NCBI RefSeq assembly: GCF_004834005.1
Contig: NZ_STFF01000005.1
Location: 372,001 to 436,000, forward strand
Source of the DNA: Niastella caeni
Lineage (GTDB): Bacteria; Bacteroidota; Bacteroidia; Chitinophagales; Chitinophagaceae
Length of the DNA: 64,000 nucleotides
Reading direction: 5' to 3'
In this document: piece after piece, positions 8,465-16,527 of the stretch
Position numbering within the stretch: the first letter of the stretch is position 1
Layout: each line of letters begins with the position of its first letter
The notes under the pieces: generated by a model
What the model was told of the DNA's origin: nothing
Databases searched by the model: none
Seen by the model: the letters and a program-made list of their open reading frames with translations, nothing else
Position numbers and translations under genes: made by a program

Positions 8465-9434
8465 ATTGAATGAGATTAGTGCTATCAAGGTCGTAAAAGA
8501 TCAACTTGTCGATGCGACCATTTGAATGCTCATTGATTTGGTTGGTTATATCAAGCAGGTCTTCAGCCGGTATGTGCTCCTGTTTAATTTCATCTTTTTC
8601 TTTAAAATAAAAACCCCATTTAAAGCAGGCGTGCTTTGCCTGGTACCGGTCATTACTGATTCTAATGAAATTAGAATCATTTTCAAACTGCGTGAAATTA
8701 ATTTTATTTAACAGTTCAACCACCTTGCCATTTCGTAGTTTAAGTGCCCAGGAAAACACCGGTAGGGCCGCATGCAGTTTTAAAGGGTATGATTTTATAT
8801 AGGAGTTATACCGGTTGGCAACCGACCTTTCGTAAATGGAGTTGTTATTATCGCCATTGATGGCGCCCATGTTATAATACATTAGAACGCCATAATCAAC
8901 AGGCGGAACACCGGTCCTTTCCTTATATTTTACCTGGTGCAACCTGATGGTAGCAGAAACCGTTTCTCCTGCCATTTCCCGGTACTGTTGAATAAACTGA
9001 AAGAAAATATCGCGGGTACGTTCGGTCCAGTCGCAATCGAATTGTATTTCGTGGGTTTGGAAGCGTTGTTTTTGATTGATCTGTATTATAAGGTAAAACA
9101 CCTTTCGTACCAGGGCGGTCAGGTCAGTGGCTTTCAGGCGTTCGAATGTTCGGTTCTTTATGAAAACAACCGGTATCACATTGAAATTGTGTATAGATGT
9201 GTCCAGTTGTATAGGAGAAACCGGAACCGGTTCATTATCTTCAGGTTTAAAATCTACATCAAAATAGCGTACATACAGGGTTTGTGCTTCATTCTCCCGT
9301 AATACGTTTCTTTCATATTCATTCAGCGAGAACTGCGTTTTCCAATAATAGAATGAAATCGGTCTCTTGTGTTGCCTGCAGGCTGCTAGCAACATCAATG
9401 AAAGTAAAAATGACCACCAATACTTTTTCATCAC
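8421..9434 (-). CDS. Predicted lipoprotein of unknown function
   Basis: A 337-residue protein with a clear lipoprotein signal: MMKKYWWSFLLSLMLLAAC, lipobox LAAC with Cys near residue 19. The mature part has no family I recognise; it contains segments such as TLYVRYFDVDFKPED and IQFDCDWTERTRDIFFQF. The last phrase resembles glycan-hydrolase-like barrels in wording only and is not enough to call one. It is the first gene of a two-gene unit; its 3' end overlaps the 750-residue partner by 44 nt. The two products are probably both in the envelope. Confidence 0.6.
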   Translation of the reverse strand: MMKKYWWSFLLSLMLLAACRQHKRPISFYYWKTQFSLNEYERNVLRENEAQTLYVRYFDVDFKPEDNEPVPVSPIQLDTSIHNFNVIPVVFIKNRTFERLKATDLTALVRKVFYLIIQINQKQRFQTHEIQFDCDWTERTRDIFFQFIQQYREMAGETVSATIRLHQVKYKERTGVPPVDYGVLMYYNMGAINGDNNNSIYERSVANRYNSYIKSYPLKLHAALPVFSWALKLRNGKVVELLNKINFTQFENDSNFIRISNDRYQAKHACFKWGFYFKEKDEIKQEHIPAEDLLDITNQINEHSNGRIDKLIFYDLDSTNLIQYEKDIFEKIHNNWN

Positions 9435-9479
9435 CTGTGGAAATTAGGGGAATGCCTTATCGAAGATAAGGAACACCTG

Positions 9480-11072
9480 CTACGCTTTAACACCAATTAA
9501 AAACATGGTGGTTACTGGGTAATCAAGCGGCTCTGGCTGGTCATTCTTCAAGGTGAATAATTCTGCCTTGCCTTTCCAGCGGTTGTTTACGATCCACTCA
9601 TTGGTAAAAGCTTTTGAAGAAGGGTGAATGGTAAAACCAGCCTGCTGCAAATTGGATTTCCATTCTGAAAAATTCCAGAAACAAAAGGTTTCATGCATTT
9701 CGCTTTGCCAGTTGTCGGTATAATCTTTCCGGCTAAGGAATTCCATTGCGTTCTGTAAGCTGGTAATAATGTAGCGTTTATTATTGATGGTTGTTGTTGA
9801 ATAATTCAACACATACCCTTCTTTATGCCTGAAGTCTTTTGCAAAACGCAGGAACCGGGCGTAGGTTGATAAACCAGTGAGGTAGTGAGAAAATTCCTGT
9901 TTATCGTTGTATGTTTTATAAGGATCTTCATTATCGCCATCTGAATCGTTAAGCCATAAATAAATTATTTGGTCTTTATTGTCGGGACCTACTACATCGC
10001 GATTGATCCAGACACCGCCGGGCGCCAGTTCCGCATACCGGTTTTGAATAAATTGCACCAGGTCGGCACGGCTCCCATACGATTCAATTTCATGGGTAAG
10101 AGAAGACGTATGGATCGTGTTCATAGAATTTGGCTCATACGCCAAACCGGTAACTGCATTTTTCTGCGCGAAGAAAACAAACGGGTTCATAAATTCCCCG
10201 TTTTCTTTTCTTTGCTGGCACAGTACGTATAGATAACGGGAAACCTCTATTCCATAAAAGTCAGATTCGCGTAAGCGTTCATCCTGGCAGGCTAATTTGA
10301 TCCACGATCCTACGGCGCAGCCAATATCACCAATGCGGCCGGGTTGTATAAATTGAGCCGTATCGTGGTATTTCATTTCCGCAATCTCATCCATTTGCCG
10401 AACGTATACATTGTAATCGCGGGTTTCGGTCAGGTCGCCGTCGCTGCTGATCATTGCATCCCTGAACAGCATTTGCACTTTTTCGCCCCGTTTGTATTTG
10501 AGCCAGACATTGTAGGCGGAAGCATGCATGTGTTGTTGAACAAATGCATCGGTTTGCCATGGGCTGGTGCGGGCAATATGTTCTACGATATCCCAGGGCA
10601 TGGGCGTGTGATGTTTCCAGGTAGTTATTTCCTGCAATTCGGCAGGAAGAATAGTAAAACCAAGCTGGTGATACATGTTCAACACCGGGGTAGAGCAGAT
10701 CACGATCGTATTGTTGGGCGTGCAATGGAATTGACCTTCACTGTCGTGCTGAATACGCTTGAGTGTATATTCAGCAAAATTGGGCACTTGTCCTACATCG
10801 TCAATACCATACATATAAGTTGGAACGGAAAGCGCATTGCCAAAGGCCTCAATAGCTATAGCGCGCAGGTAAAAAGGAAGCGGGTTACGGCGGGTATTGG
10901 AATGGTTGGCCGAGGTAACGGCGAATAGTACTGCTTCAATTTTTTGGGTAATGCCAGTGGTGTTGCCAAAAACATCTTTCTCATTTTCCAACCCATTTTG
11001 TAAGAGTTGTTGAATATACTTAAACTGGAATTGGGTGAGCAATTGGTGGCGGCCGGGAATCAACAAATACAT
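9480..11072 (-). CDS. NMN-adenylyltransferase-like domain fused to a SAM methyltransferase
   Basis: A 530-residue two-domain protein. The N-terminal ~165 residues resemble a NadM/NadR nucleotidyltransferase: GRHQLLTQFQF (7-17) aligns with the GRFQPFHxGH start, and TSANHSNTRRNPLPF (53-67) aligns with the NMNAT segment ending in NPF. The HxGH catalytic histidines are replaced (TQFQ), so nucleotidyl transfer is doubtful and this part may only bind a nucleotide. The second domain is a Rossmann methyltransferase with motif I DIGCAVGS at 249-256. The gene is divergent from an NrtR-type regulator (75 bp between starts) in an NAD salvage locus. A role in NMN/NAD sensing or modification is inference. 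Confidence 0.6.
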   Translation of the reverse strand: MYLLIPGRHQLLTQFQFKYIQQLLQNGLENEKDVFGNTTGITQKIEAVLFAVTSANHSNTRRNPLPFYLRAIAIEAFGNALSVPTYMYGIDDVGQVPNFAEYTLKRIQHDSEGQFHCTPNNTIVICSTPVLNMYHQLGFTILPAELQEITTWKHHTPMPWDIVEHIARTSPWQTDAFVQQHMHASAYNVWLKYKRGEKVQMLFRDAMISSDGDLTETRDYNVYVRQMDEIAEMKYHDTAQFIQPGRIGDIGCAVGSWIKLACQDERLRESDFYGIEVSRYLYVLCQQRKENGEFMNPFVFFAQKNAVTGLAYEPNSMNTIHTSSLTHEIESYGSRADLVQFIQNRYAELAPGGVWINRDVVGPDNKDQIIYLWLNDSDGDNEDPYKTYNDKQEFSHYLTGLSTYARFLRFAKDFRHKEGYVLNYSTTTINNKRYIITSLQNAMEFLSRKDYTDNWQSEMHETFCFWNFSEWKSNLQQAGFTIHPSSKAFTNEWIVNNRWKGKAELFTLKNDQPEPLDYPVTTMFLIGVKA

Positions 11073-11147
11073 GGAACAGATTTGCGCTAAAGATACAGTT
11101 TGGCCTCATTGGTTGGTACTACAGCCGAAAGTTTTATATTGCATCCC

Positions 11148-11840
11148 ATGTCAGTATCCGGTACAGAAATCAAAATAGCAGTCGATGCCATTGTATTTGG
11201 GTATTCCAAGAACGAAGGCGTATCGGTTTTGCTTATTCAAAGGAAATATCCTCCTTTTAAAAATGCCTGGGCAATACCGGGTGGTTTTGTATTGCCTGAG
11301 GAGTCGCTTGAAGAAGCGGTTCGCCGGGAATTAATGGAGGAAACTGGCATTGAGGTAAATTACCTGGAACAATTATATACGTTTGGTGACCCCCAGCGGG
11401 ACCCGCGTAAGCGGGTAATATCAGTGGCCTACTTTGCGTTGGTTAAAAGCGCCCAGTTTCAACAATTGAAAGCAAGTACCGATGCCGAAAATGCACAATG
11501 GTTCAATATAAAATCGCTGCCAGCGCTGGCATTTGATCATAAGAAAATATTGAACCTGGCCATTGAAAGAGTACGTACGAAGATCCGTTATCAACCTATC
11601 GGTTTTGAATTGCTAGATCGTAAGTTTCCGTTTGCCGATCTTGAAAAACTCTATATTACTCTGCTCGACCGCGATATAGACCGGCGTAACTTCTCCAAAA
11701 AAGTGCTGGCCCTGGGTATACTCGACGAAACGAATGAATACGCCAAAAGCGAAGGCAAGGGCCGCCCCAGTAAAATGTACCAGTTCAATAAAAAGCGGTA
11801 CCAGGAATTGGTGAAAGAAGGGATCAATTTTGAGATATAG
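11148..11840 (+). CDS. nrtR: NrtR-type Nudix transcriptional regulator of NAD metabolism
   Basis: Encodes 230 residues from the ATG at 11148; an upstream alternative at 11100 adds a non-conserved tail. The N-terminal Nudix domain has an intact box starting GGFVLPEES (45-53) and continuing RRELMEETGI. The C-terminal ~80 residues form a winged-helix-type domain (FSKKVLALGILDET ... GRPSKMYQFN), the architecture of NrtR. NrtR proteins repress NAD salvage genes and respond to ADP-ribose or related nucleotides. It lies directly upstream of nadM-nudix/nadV, whose promoter carries two matching palindromes, which strongly supports the assignment. The intact Nudix box suggests hydrolytic activity is possible. 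Confidence 0.8.
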   Translation: MSVSGTEIKIAVDAIVFGYSKNEGVSVLLIQRKYPPFKNAWAIPGGFVLPEESLEEAVRRELMEETGIEVNYLEQLYTFGDPQRDPRKRVISVAYFALVKSAQFQQLKASTDAENAQWFNIKSLPALAFDHKKILNLAIERVRTKIRYQPIGFELLDRKFPFADLEKLYITLLDRDIDRRNFSKKVLALGILDETNEYAKSEGKGRPSKMYQFNKKRYQELVKEGINFEI

Positions 11841-11856
11841 GATTAGTTACCAGGAT

Positions 11857-11935
11857 GACAAGTTGATAAGTTAACAAGTTGATATGGGGCTGAAGTTGAC
11901 AAATTCGTTGTTCTAAGTTCTTAGTTTTCAATTCT
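11857..11935. repeat. Heptad-type intergenic repeat (AAGTTGA family)
   Basis: Directly after nrtR the sequence repeats AAGTTGA-like words (AAGTTGATAAGTTAACAAG and later GAAGTTGACAAA, CTAAGTTCTTAG) at 7-8 nt intervals. The same vocabulary recurs after the beta-barrel gene at 28066-28135. No coding potential is evident. Confidence 0.5.
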
Positions 11936-12008
11936 TCTACTAACTTCTAATTGCTTTTCTGCGCTAAAGAGATATTTTTATACTACTTCCGCTAAGGATG
12001 GCTTTTTA

Positions 12009-12031
12009 TTTTGCGTAATATTCACGCAAAA
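12009..12031. promoter_or_regulatory. Putative NrtR operator 1
   Basis: A perfect inverted repeat: TTTTGCGT, 7-nt spacer AATATTC, ACGCAAAA. It has the same geometry as operator 2 with 51 bp between first bases (50 bp between centres), roughly five helical turns. It ends immediately upstream of the predicted -33 TTTG (12032-12035). The location upstream of nadM-nudix and downstream of nrtR makes NrtR the likely ligand. Confidence 0.7.
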
Positions 12032-12063
12032 TTTGGCGGTTTCAGAATTGCTGTTTAAATTTG
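12032..12063 (+). promoter_or_regulatory. Bacteroidota-type promoter of the nadM-nudix/nadV operon
   Basis: TTTG at 12032-12035 and TAAATTTG at 12056-12063 match the Bacteroidota -33 (TTTG) and -7 (TAnnTTTG) elements with a 20-nt spacer. The -7 box overlaps operator 2 by four bases. A start about 7 nt downstream would give a leader of only about 10 nt before the ATG at 12081. Confidence 0.6.
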
Positions 12064-12080
12064 CGTATAAATAACGCAAA
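12060..12080. promoter_or_regulatory. Putative NrtR operator 2
   Basis: Inverted repeat TTTGCGT, 7-nt spacer ATAAATA, ACGCAAA, abutting the ATG at 12081 and overlapping the -7 box. A protein bound here would block both RNA polymerase and the ribosome-loading region. Same arms and spacer length as operator 1. Confidence 0.7.
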
Positions 12081-12977
12081 ATGAAAGCAACAGGTGTTAT
12101 CATAGCAAGATTTCAGACGCCGTACCTGCACGATGGACATAAATATTTACTCGATGAAATTCGTTCCAAACACAATAAAGTGGTGGTGGTACTGGGTGTG
12201 TCGCCGGTAAAGGGTAGCCGCCGTAATCCTTTTGATTTTTATACCCGGGAAAAATTATTGAAACAATATGCACCCGAGTTAATGGTATTGCCGTTAAGCG
12301 ATCATCCATCAGATGAAGCCTGGAGTAAACAGTTGGATACGTTGTTACAAAATACCTTTCCGCAGGAATCGTTTATATTATACGGTAGTCGCGATTGTTT
12401 TATTGCCTATTACAGCGGGCATTTACAAGTAGTTGCTTTGCCAGAGTTGGGCGAACATTCCGCTACCGCTATTCGCAATGAGAATGGTGATAAAGTACTG
12501 GACACAACAGATTTCAGAATGGGGATCAATTATGCTTATCAAAACACATACTCAAAAGTATATCCAACCGTTGATATTGCCGTGTTGAAAGATGGAGATA
12601 CGCAGGTGTTGCTGGGAAAAAAGCACAATGCACCGCAATGGCGATTTCCTGGCGGGTTTGCTGATCCTACTGATGAAACGTATGAAGCCGCAGCCAGACG
12701 CGAATTACAGGAAGAATGTGGTGATATGGAAATAGACAACATGCAGTATGTGGGCTCAGCCAAAATAGATGACTGGCGTTATCGTTCGGAGGATGATAAG
12801 ATCGTTACCCTTTTCTTTAAGACTCAATGGATATTTGGGCAAGCACAGGCTAGTGACGATTTGAAAGAATTAGGCTGGTTTCCGGTAAAAGAACTCAAAA
12901 CCATGATGCAGCAGGGGACAATCGTTAAAGAACACCATGTATTGGTAAACCTGTTAATGAAAAATGTAAACGCATAA
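12081..12977 (+). CDS. nadM: Bifunctional nicotinamide-nucleotide adenylyltransferase / Nudix hydrolase
   Basis: A 298-residue fusion. The N-terminal NMN adenylyltransferase domain has the nucleotidyltransferase start ARFQTPYLHDGH with the HxGH motif at 17-20 and the (S)xTxIR motif SATAIR at 127-132; it makes NAD from NMN and ATP. The C-terminal Nudix domain carries a complete box starting GGFADPTDETYEAAARREL at 191 and ending QEECG. Such fusions, known in cyanobacteria and Francisella, often have ADP-ribose pyrophosphatase activity in the second domain. It is the first gene of an operon with nadV 51 bp downstream and is probably controlled by NrtR. Confidence 0.9.
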   Translation: MKATGVIIARFQTPYLHDGHKYLLDEIRSKHNKVVVVLGVSPVKGSRRNPFDFYTREKLLKQYAPELMVLPLSDHPSDEAWSKQLDTLLQNTFPQESFILYGSRDCFIAYYSGHLQVVALPELGEHSATAIRNENGDKVLDTTDFRMGINYAYQNTYSKVYPTVDIAVLKDGDTQVLLGKKHNAPQWRFPGGFADPTDETYEAAARRELQEECGDMEIDNMQYVGSAKIDDWRYRSEDDKIVTLFFKTQWIFGQAQASDDLKELGWFPVKELKTMMQQGTIVKEHHVLVNLLMKNVNA

Positions 12978-13028
12978 TTTTTACGCACCTTATAGAACCC
13001 TTAATAAACAATTTAAATATTACATCAG

Positions 13029-14468
13029 ATGAAAACGCAGGAGAACATAGTATTACTGGCCGATGCTTATAAATATTCTCACCATAAATTATATTATCCC
13101 GGTACAACAAAGATCTATTCTTACCTCGAAAGCCGGGGTGGACAATTTGATGAAACTATTTTCTTTGGCTTGCAGTATTTTTTAAAGTATTACCTGGAGG
13201 GCAATGTGATCACTAAAGAAAAGATTGATGCAGCTGAAGGCTTTTTACAGGAAGTATTCGGGCGCACAGATGTATTTGACCGCAGTAAGTTCGATTATAT
13301 TCTGAAAAAATATAATGGCCGTTTGCCCGTACGTATTAAAGCGGTACCGGAAGGAACTGTAGTTCCTGTGAACAATGTGTTGATGACAATAGAGAATACT
13401 GATCCGGAATGTTTCTGGTTATCGAACTTTTTAGAAACGCTGTTGATGCAGGTATGGTATCCCTGTACAGTAGCAACGGTTTCACGCGAAGTGAGAAAAA
13501 TTGTAGAGGAATATTTTGAAGAAACGGCTGCTGACGCTTCAAAGCCAGCCATTGATTTTGTACTGAATGATTTTGGTTTCCGGGGAGTAAGCTCTGTAGA
13601 AAGTGCCGGTTTAGGCGGCGCTGCGCACCTGATCAGCTTTATGGGGAGTGATACCCTGATGGGAAGTGTGGTGGCCAAACGGTATTACGATGCGCAAAAA
13701 GTATATGGATTATCGGTTCCGGCAACAGAGCACTCGGTTTGTACCTTACTTGGTGAAGAAGGCGAACTGGAAGTATTCAAACATATCTTAAAAACTTTTC
13801 CAACGGGGATCGTTGCCTGTGTATCAGACTCATTCGACATCTTCAGAGCTTGTAGCGAGTATTGGGGAACAGAATTAAAAGACCTGGTGTTAAGCAGAGA
13901 TGGTGTGTTGGTGATTCGTCCGGATAGCGGCGACCCGGTATTTACCCTGCTGAAAGTATTTGATATCTTATTAAATAAGTTCGGCTACACCATCAATGAA
14001 AAAGGATACAAAGTGTTACCGTCACAGGTACGGGTATTACAGGGCGATGGAATTAATGTACAGTCTATACGTAGTATTTATGGCGCATTGAAAGTAAACG
14101 GGATCAGTGCCGAAAACCTGGTATTGGGTATGGGTGGTGCGTTATTGCAAAAGCTAGACAGGGATACGCAAAAATTTGCATTTAAATGTTCTTATGCAGA
14201 AGTAAATGGTAAGCCCGTAGACGTGCAGAAACACCCGGTAGAAGTAGATGCGCATGGTAAACTGGTACAATCGTTCAAAAAATCAAAGGCCGGTCAGTTG
14301 AAATTAATTCGCACCGATGCCGGATATCAAACGGTAAGAAAAGAAACGTTGCCCGGATATGAAGATCAGATGATAACTGTTTTTGAAAATGGAGCAATCA
14401 TCAATACCGTAAGTTTTGAAGAGATCAAAGAGCGGGCGGTAGTGGTGAGAGAAGTGGAAATTTGTTAG
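13029..14468 (+). CDS. nadV: Nicotinamide phosphoribosyltransferase (NAMPT)
   Basis: A 479-residue NAMPT that converts nicotinamide and PRPP to NMN. The N-terminus ADAYKYSHHKLYYPGTT, the segment YSYLESRGGQF and the catalytic His in PATEHSV (H235) are typical, and the length equals that of the bacterial/human enzyme. The product NMN is the substrate of the NadM domain encoded directly upstream, so the pair forms a two-step salvage route. The next open frame starts 36 bp downstream. Confidence 0.93.
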   Translation: MKTQENIVLLADAYKYSHHKLYYPGTTKIYSYLESRGGQFDETIFFGLQYFLKYYLEGNVITKEKIDAAEGFLQEVFGRTDVFDRSKFDYILKKYNGRLPVRIKAVPEGTVVPVNNVLMTIENTDPECFWLSNFLETLLMQVWYPCTVATVSREVRKIVEEYFEETAADASKPAIDFVLNDFGFRGVSSVESAGLGGAAHLISFMGSDTLMGSVVAKRYYDAQKVYGLSVPATEHSVCTLLGEEGELEVFKHILKTFPTGIVACVSDSFDIFRACSEYWGTELKDLVLSRDGVLVIRPDSGDPVFTLLKVFDILLNKFGYTINEKGYKVLPSQVRVLQGDGINVQSIRSIYGALKVNGISAENLVLGMGGALLQKLDRDTQKFAFKCSYAEVNGKPVDVQKHPVEVDAHGKLVQSFKKSKAGQLKLIRTDAGYQTVRKETLPGYEDQMITVFENGAIINTVSFEEIKERAVVVREVEIC

Positions 14469-14504
14469 AAGAAAGTATAAGGTCAATTTTTAAAAAAAGA
14501 ACGT

Positions 14505-14699
14505 ATGAAAACAAACCTTGTTCACGGTGCATTATTTGGTGTAGTTATTGGTGATGCATTGGGGGTGCCTGCTGAGTTTAAAAGCCGTGGCGTGTTACAA
14601 CTGGTTGAAGCCATTCCCGAAAAATGGCGGAATGAGATCAAAAAAAGTAAGTATATAAATGGCCTTTGCGATCGGCTGTCGGTAGCAATGGGTTTGTAA
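14505..14699 (+). pseudogene. ADP-ribosylglycohydrolase remnant with an internal in-frame deletion
   Basis: Only 64 codons. The first ~29 residues, HGALFGVVIGDALGVPAEFK, are the metal-binding N-terminus of DraG/ARH-type ADP-ribosylglycohydrolases. The following residues, AIPEKWRNEIKK through LCDRLSVAMG, match the usual C-terminal end of the same family (IPExW ... L..RL). The intervening ~200-250 residues, including the second metal site, are missing. The frame is intact, so a small peptide could still be made, but no catalysis is expected. It sits between nadV and kptA, where an intact ADP-ribosyl hydrolase would fit the pathway. Confidence 0.7.
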
Positions 14700-14714
14700 G
14701 TGCAAGAATTATTT

Positions 14715-15260
14715 ATGGAAAAACAACTAAAACATATAAGTAAATTATTGAGCCTGGTATTGCGGCATGAGCCGGAGCATATTGGACTCATGCTGGATAG
14801 CGAAGGATGGGCCAGTGTGCCGGAGTTGATTGAAAAAGTCAATCAAAAAGGTATTCATCTTGATTTTGCTACCCTACAAATAATTGTAGATACTAATGAT
14901 AAAAAGCGGTTTGCTTTTGATGAGGATAAAACACATATCCGCGCCAATCAAGGTCATTCTATTGACATTGAACTGAATTTAAAATCTCTAACACCACCAG
15001 CTTTGCTGTTTCATGGAACAGCCGTTAAAAATATAGCGGCTATTCGTGAAAGCGGACTGCGCAAAATGAAACGTCATCATGTGCATTTAACCGCTCTTGA
15101 AGAAACCGCCATAAAAGTAGGTCAGCGTCATGGTAAACCGGTTGTCCTTATTATTCAGGCATTGGTTATGCATGAACAAAATCATGCATTCTACTTATCA
15201 GAAAACGGCGTATGGCTTGCCGATCATGTGCCGCCTGCATTTATAATTTTCAAAGAATAG
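14715..15260 (+). CDS. kptA: RNA 2'-phosphotransferase (Tpt1/KptA family)
   Basis: Encodes 181 residues from the ATG at 14715, 15 bp after the remnant's stop; a GTG at 14700 is a weaker alternative. Signature segments are all present: LSLVLRHEPEHIGL near the N-terminus, LLFHGT, KMKRHHVHLTA, VGQRHGKPVVL and the C-terminal FYLSENGVWLADHVPPAFI. The enzyme transfers an RNA 2'-phosphate to NAD, releasing nicotinamide and ADP-ribose 1'',2''-cyclic phosphate. In bacteria without tRNA splicing its physiological substrate is unclear. Its place in an NAD salvage operon means that released nicotinamide could be recycled by NadV; that link is inference. Confidence 0.9.
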   Translation: MEKQLKHISKLLSLVLRHEPEHIGLMLDSEGWASVPELIEKVNQKGIHLDFATLQIIVDTNDKKRFAFDEDKTHIRANQGHSIDIELNLKSLTPPALLFHGTAVKNIAAIRESGLRKMKRHHVHLTALEETAIKVGQRHGKPVVLIIQALVMHEQNHAFYLSENGVWLADHVPPAFIIFKE

Positions 15261-15270
15261 CATTCACTAT

Positions 15271-16281
15271 TTAATAAGATGATAAGGCAAACATTTTCGA
15301 CAACAGCTCGTAACTGTGAAACCGGTCTTCCTTGCTTTCTGCAAAAGTAGAAATGATGATTTCCGGTACATCCAGTTCTGCAGCCAATGCTATCAACTTT
15401 TCATTTACCACATCAAACGATCCTATGATGGTGCGTTGTCTGTTAAACAAAACACGCTGCCATTCATTATCAGTATAATTATATTTTTTCGCTACTTCAT
15501 AGGTAGGTATTTCATCAAACCTGCCCTTTTCAAAGCTAAGTAACCGGTAATCCATAACAGCCTGTACCTGTTCTGCCTTTTGTTCATCCTCTGAGCAGAA
15601 TGCAAAAATACCCACGCTTGCTTTGGGTGTTTTCAATTGAGCAGAAGGTTTAAATCGTTGCTTGTAAATGGCAACCGCTTCTTTACCACCAACAGGATTA
15701 ATGAACTGCGCATAACTCAACGCCATGCCGCTATGGGCAGCAAGGTAGGCGCTTTCGCCACTGCTGGTAAGCATCCACAATTCCGGCACAGTATCAATCT
15801 GCGGTATAGCCCGTACTTTTCCCTGAATGTTATTATAGTTTGGATTGTCAGTTAAAAAGTCCTGCAGATCGCTGATCTGTTGAATGTATTCCTGCGGATC
15901 GAATGTGTTGGAAGGGTTTAATAATTGGGCTGTCAATCGGTCGCCACCGGGTGCACGACCCAGGCCCAGATCAATACGTTGCGGATACAAGGCCTCCAAT
16001 AATTTGAAGTTCTCCGCTACTTTTAATGCACTGTGATTGGGCAGCATAATACCACCTGATCCCAGACGGATACGTTTGCTTTCGGCTGCCAGCCGGGCTA
16101 TCAATACCTCAGGCGCCGCCCCGGCCAGGGTAATGGTATTATGGTGTTCGCTGAGCCAATAGCGGGTAAATCCCCATTGATCTGCCAGGCGTACTAATTC
16201 TATAGATTCCTGTAAAGCTGCTGATGCATTGCTTCCCCGGCGAATAGGTGTTTGATCAAGGATACTTAATTGTAAAGACAT
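15271..16281 (-). CDS. LLM class flavin-dependent oxidoreductase
   Basis: Encodes 336 residues from the ATG at 16281 (MSLQLSILDQTPIRRG), the normal family N-terminus; the upstream in-frame ATG at 16398 adds 39 unrelated residues. Luciferase-like barrel segments include WGFTRYWLSEHHNT, RIRLGSGGIMLPNHSALKVAE and RIDLGLGRAPGGD. The enzyme should use FMN or a deazaflavin in a monooxygenase or dehydrogenase reaction; the substrate cannot be deduced. It converges on kptA, leaving only 10 bp between the stops. Confidence 0.88.
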   Translation of the reverse strand: MSLQLSILDQTPIRRGSNASAALQESIELVRLADQWGFTRYWLSEHHNTITLAGAAPEVLIARLAAESKRIRLGSGGIMLPNHSALKVAENFKLLEALYPQRIDLGLGRAPGGDRLTAQLLNPSNTFDPQEYIQQISDLQDFLTDNPNYNNIQGKVRAIPQIDTVPELWMLTSSGESAYLAAHSGMALSYAQFINPVGGKEAVAIYKQRFKPSAQLKTPKASVGIFAFCSEDEQKAEQVQAVMDYRLLSFEKGRFDEIPTYEVAKKYNYTDNEWQRVLFNRQRTIIGSFDVVNEKLIALAAELDVPEIIISTFAESKEDRFHSYELLSKMFALSSY

Positions 16282-16527
16282 GCCTATAGTAACAGGGGAA
16301 GAAGGAAAAGGTTTAATGGCTAAGAGACCTTCTGCATCAAACGGATAATAGTAAATAGAGGTTGTCAAATAAATGACAACCCCTTCCGCTATTGGCAATA
16401 CTGTGATCAGGTATTATATTTAATCCGCCATTTGTTATAATAAAGCCGGAAGCAGGGAAACAGTACATGCAATAAACAATGCGTATTGCCAGACTGTTTT
16501 ATCTATCTAATCACAGCGAAATTATAT

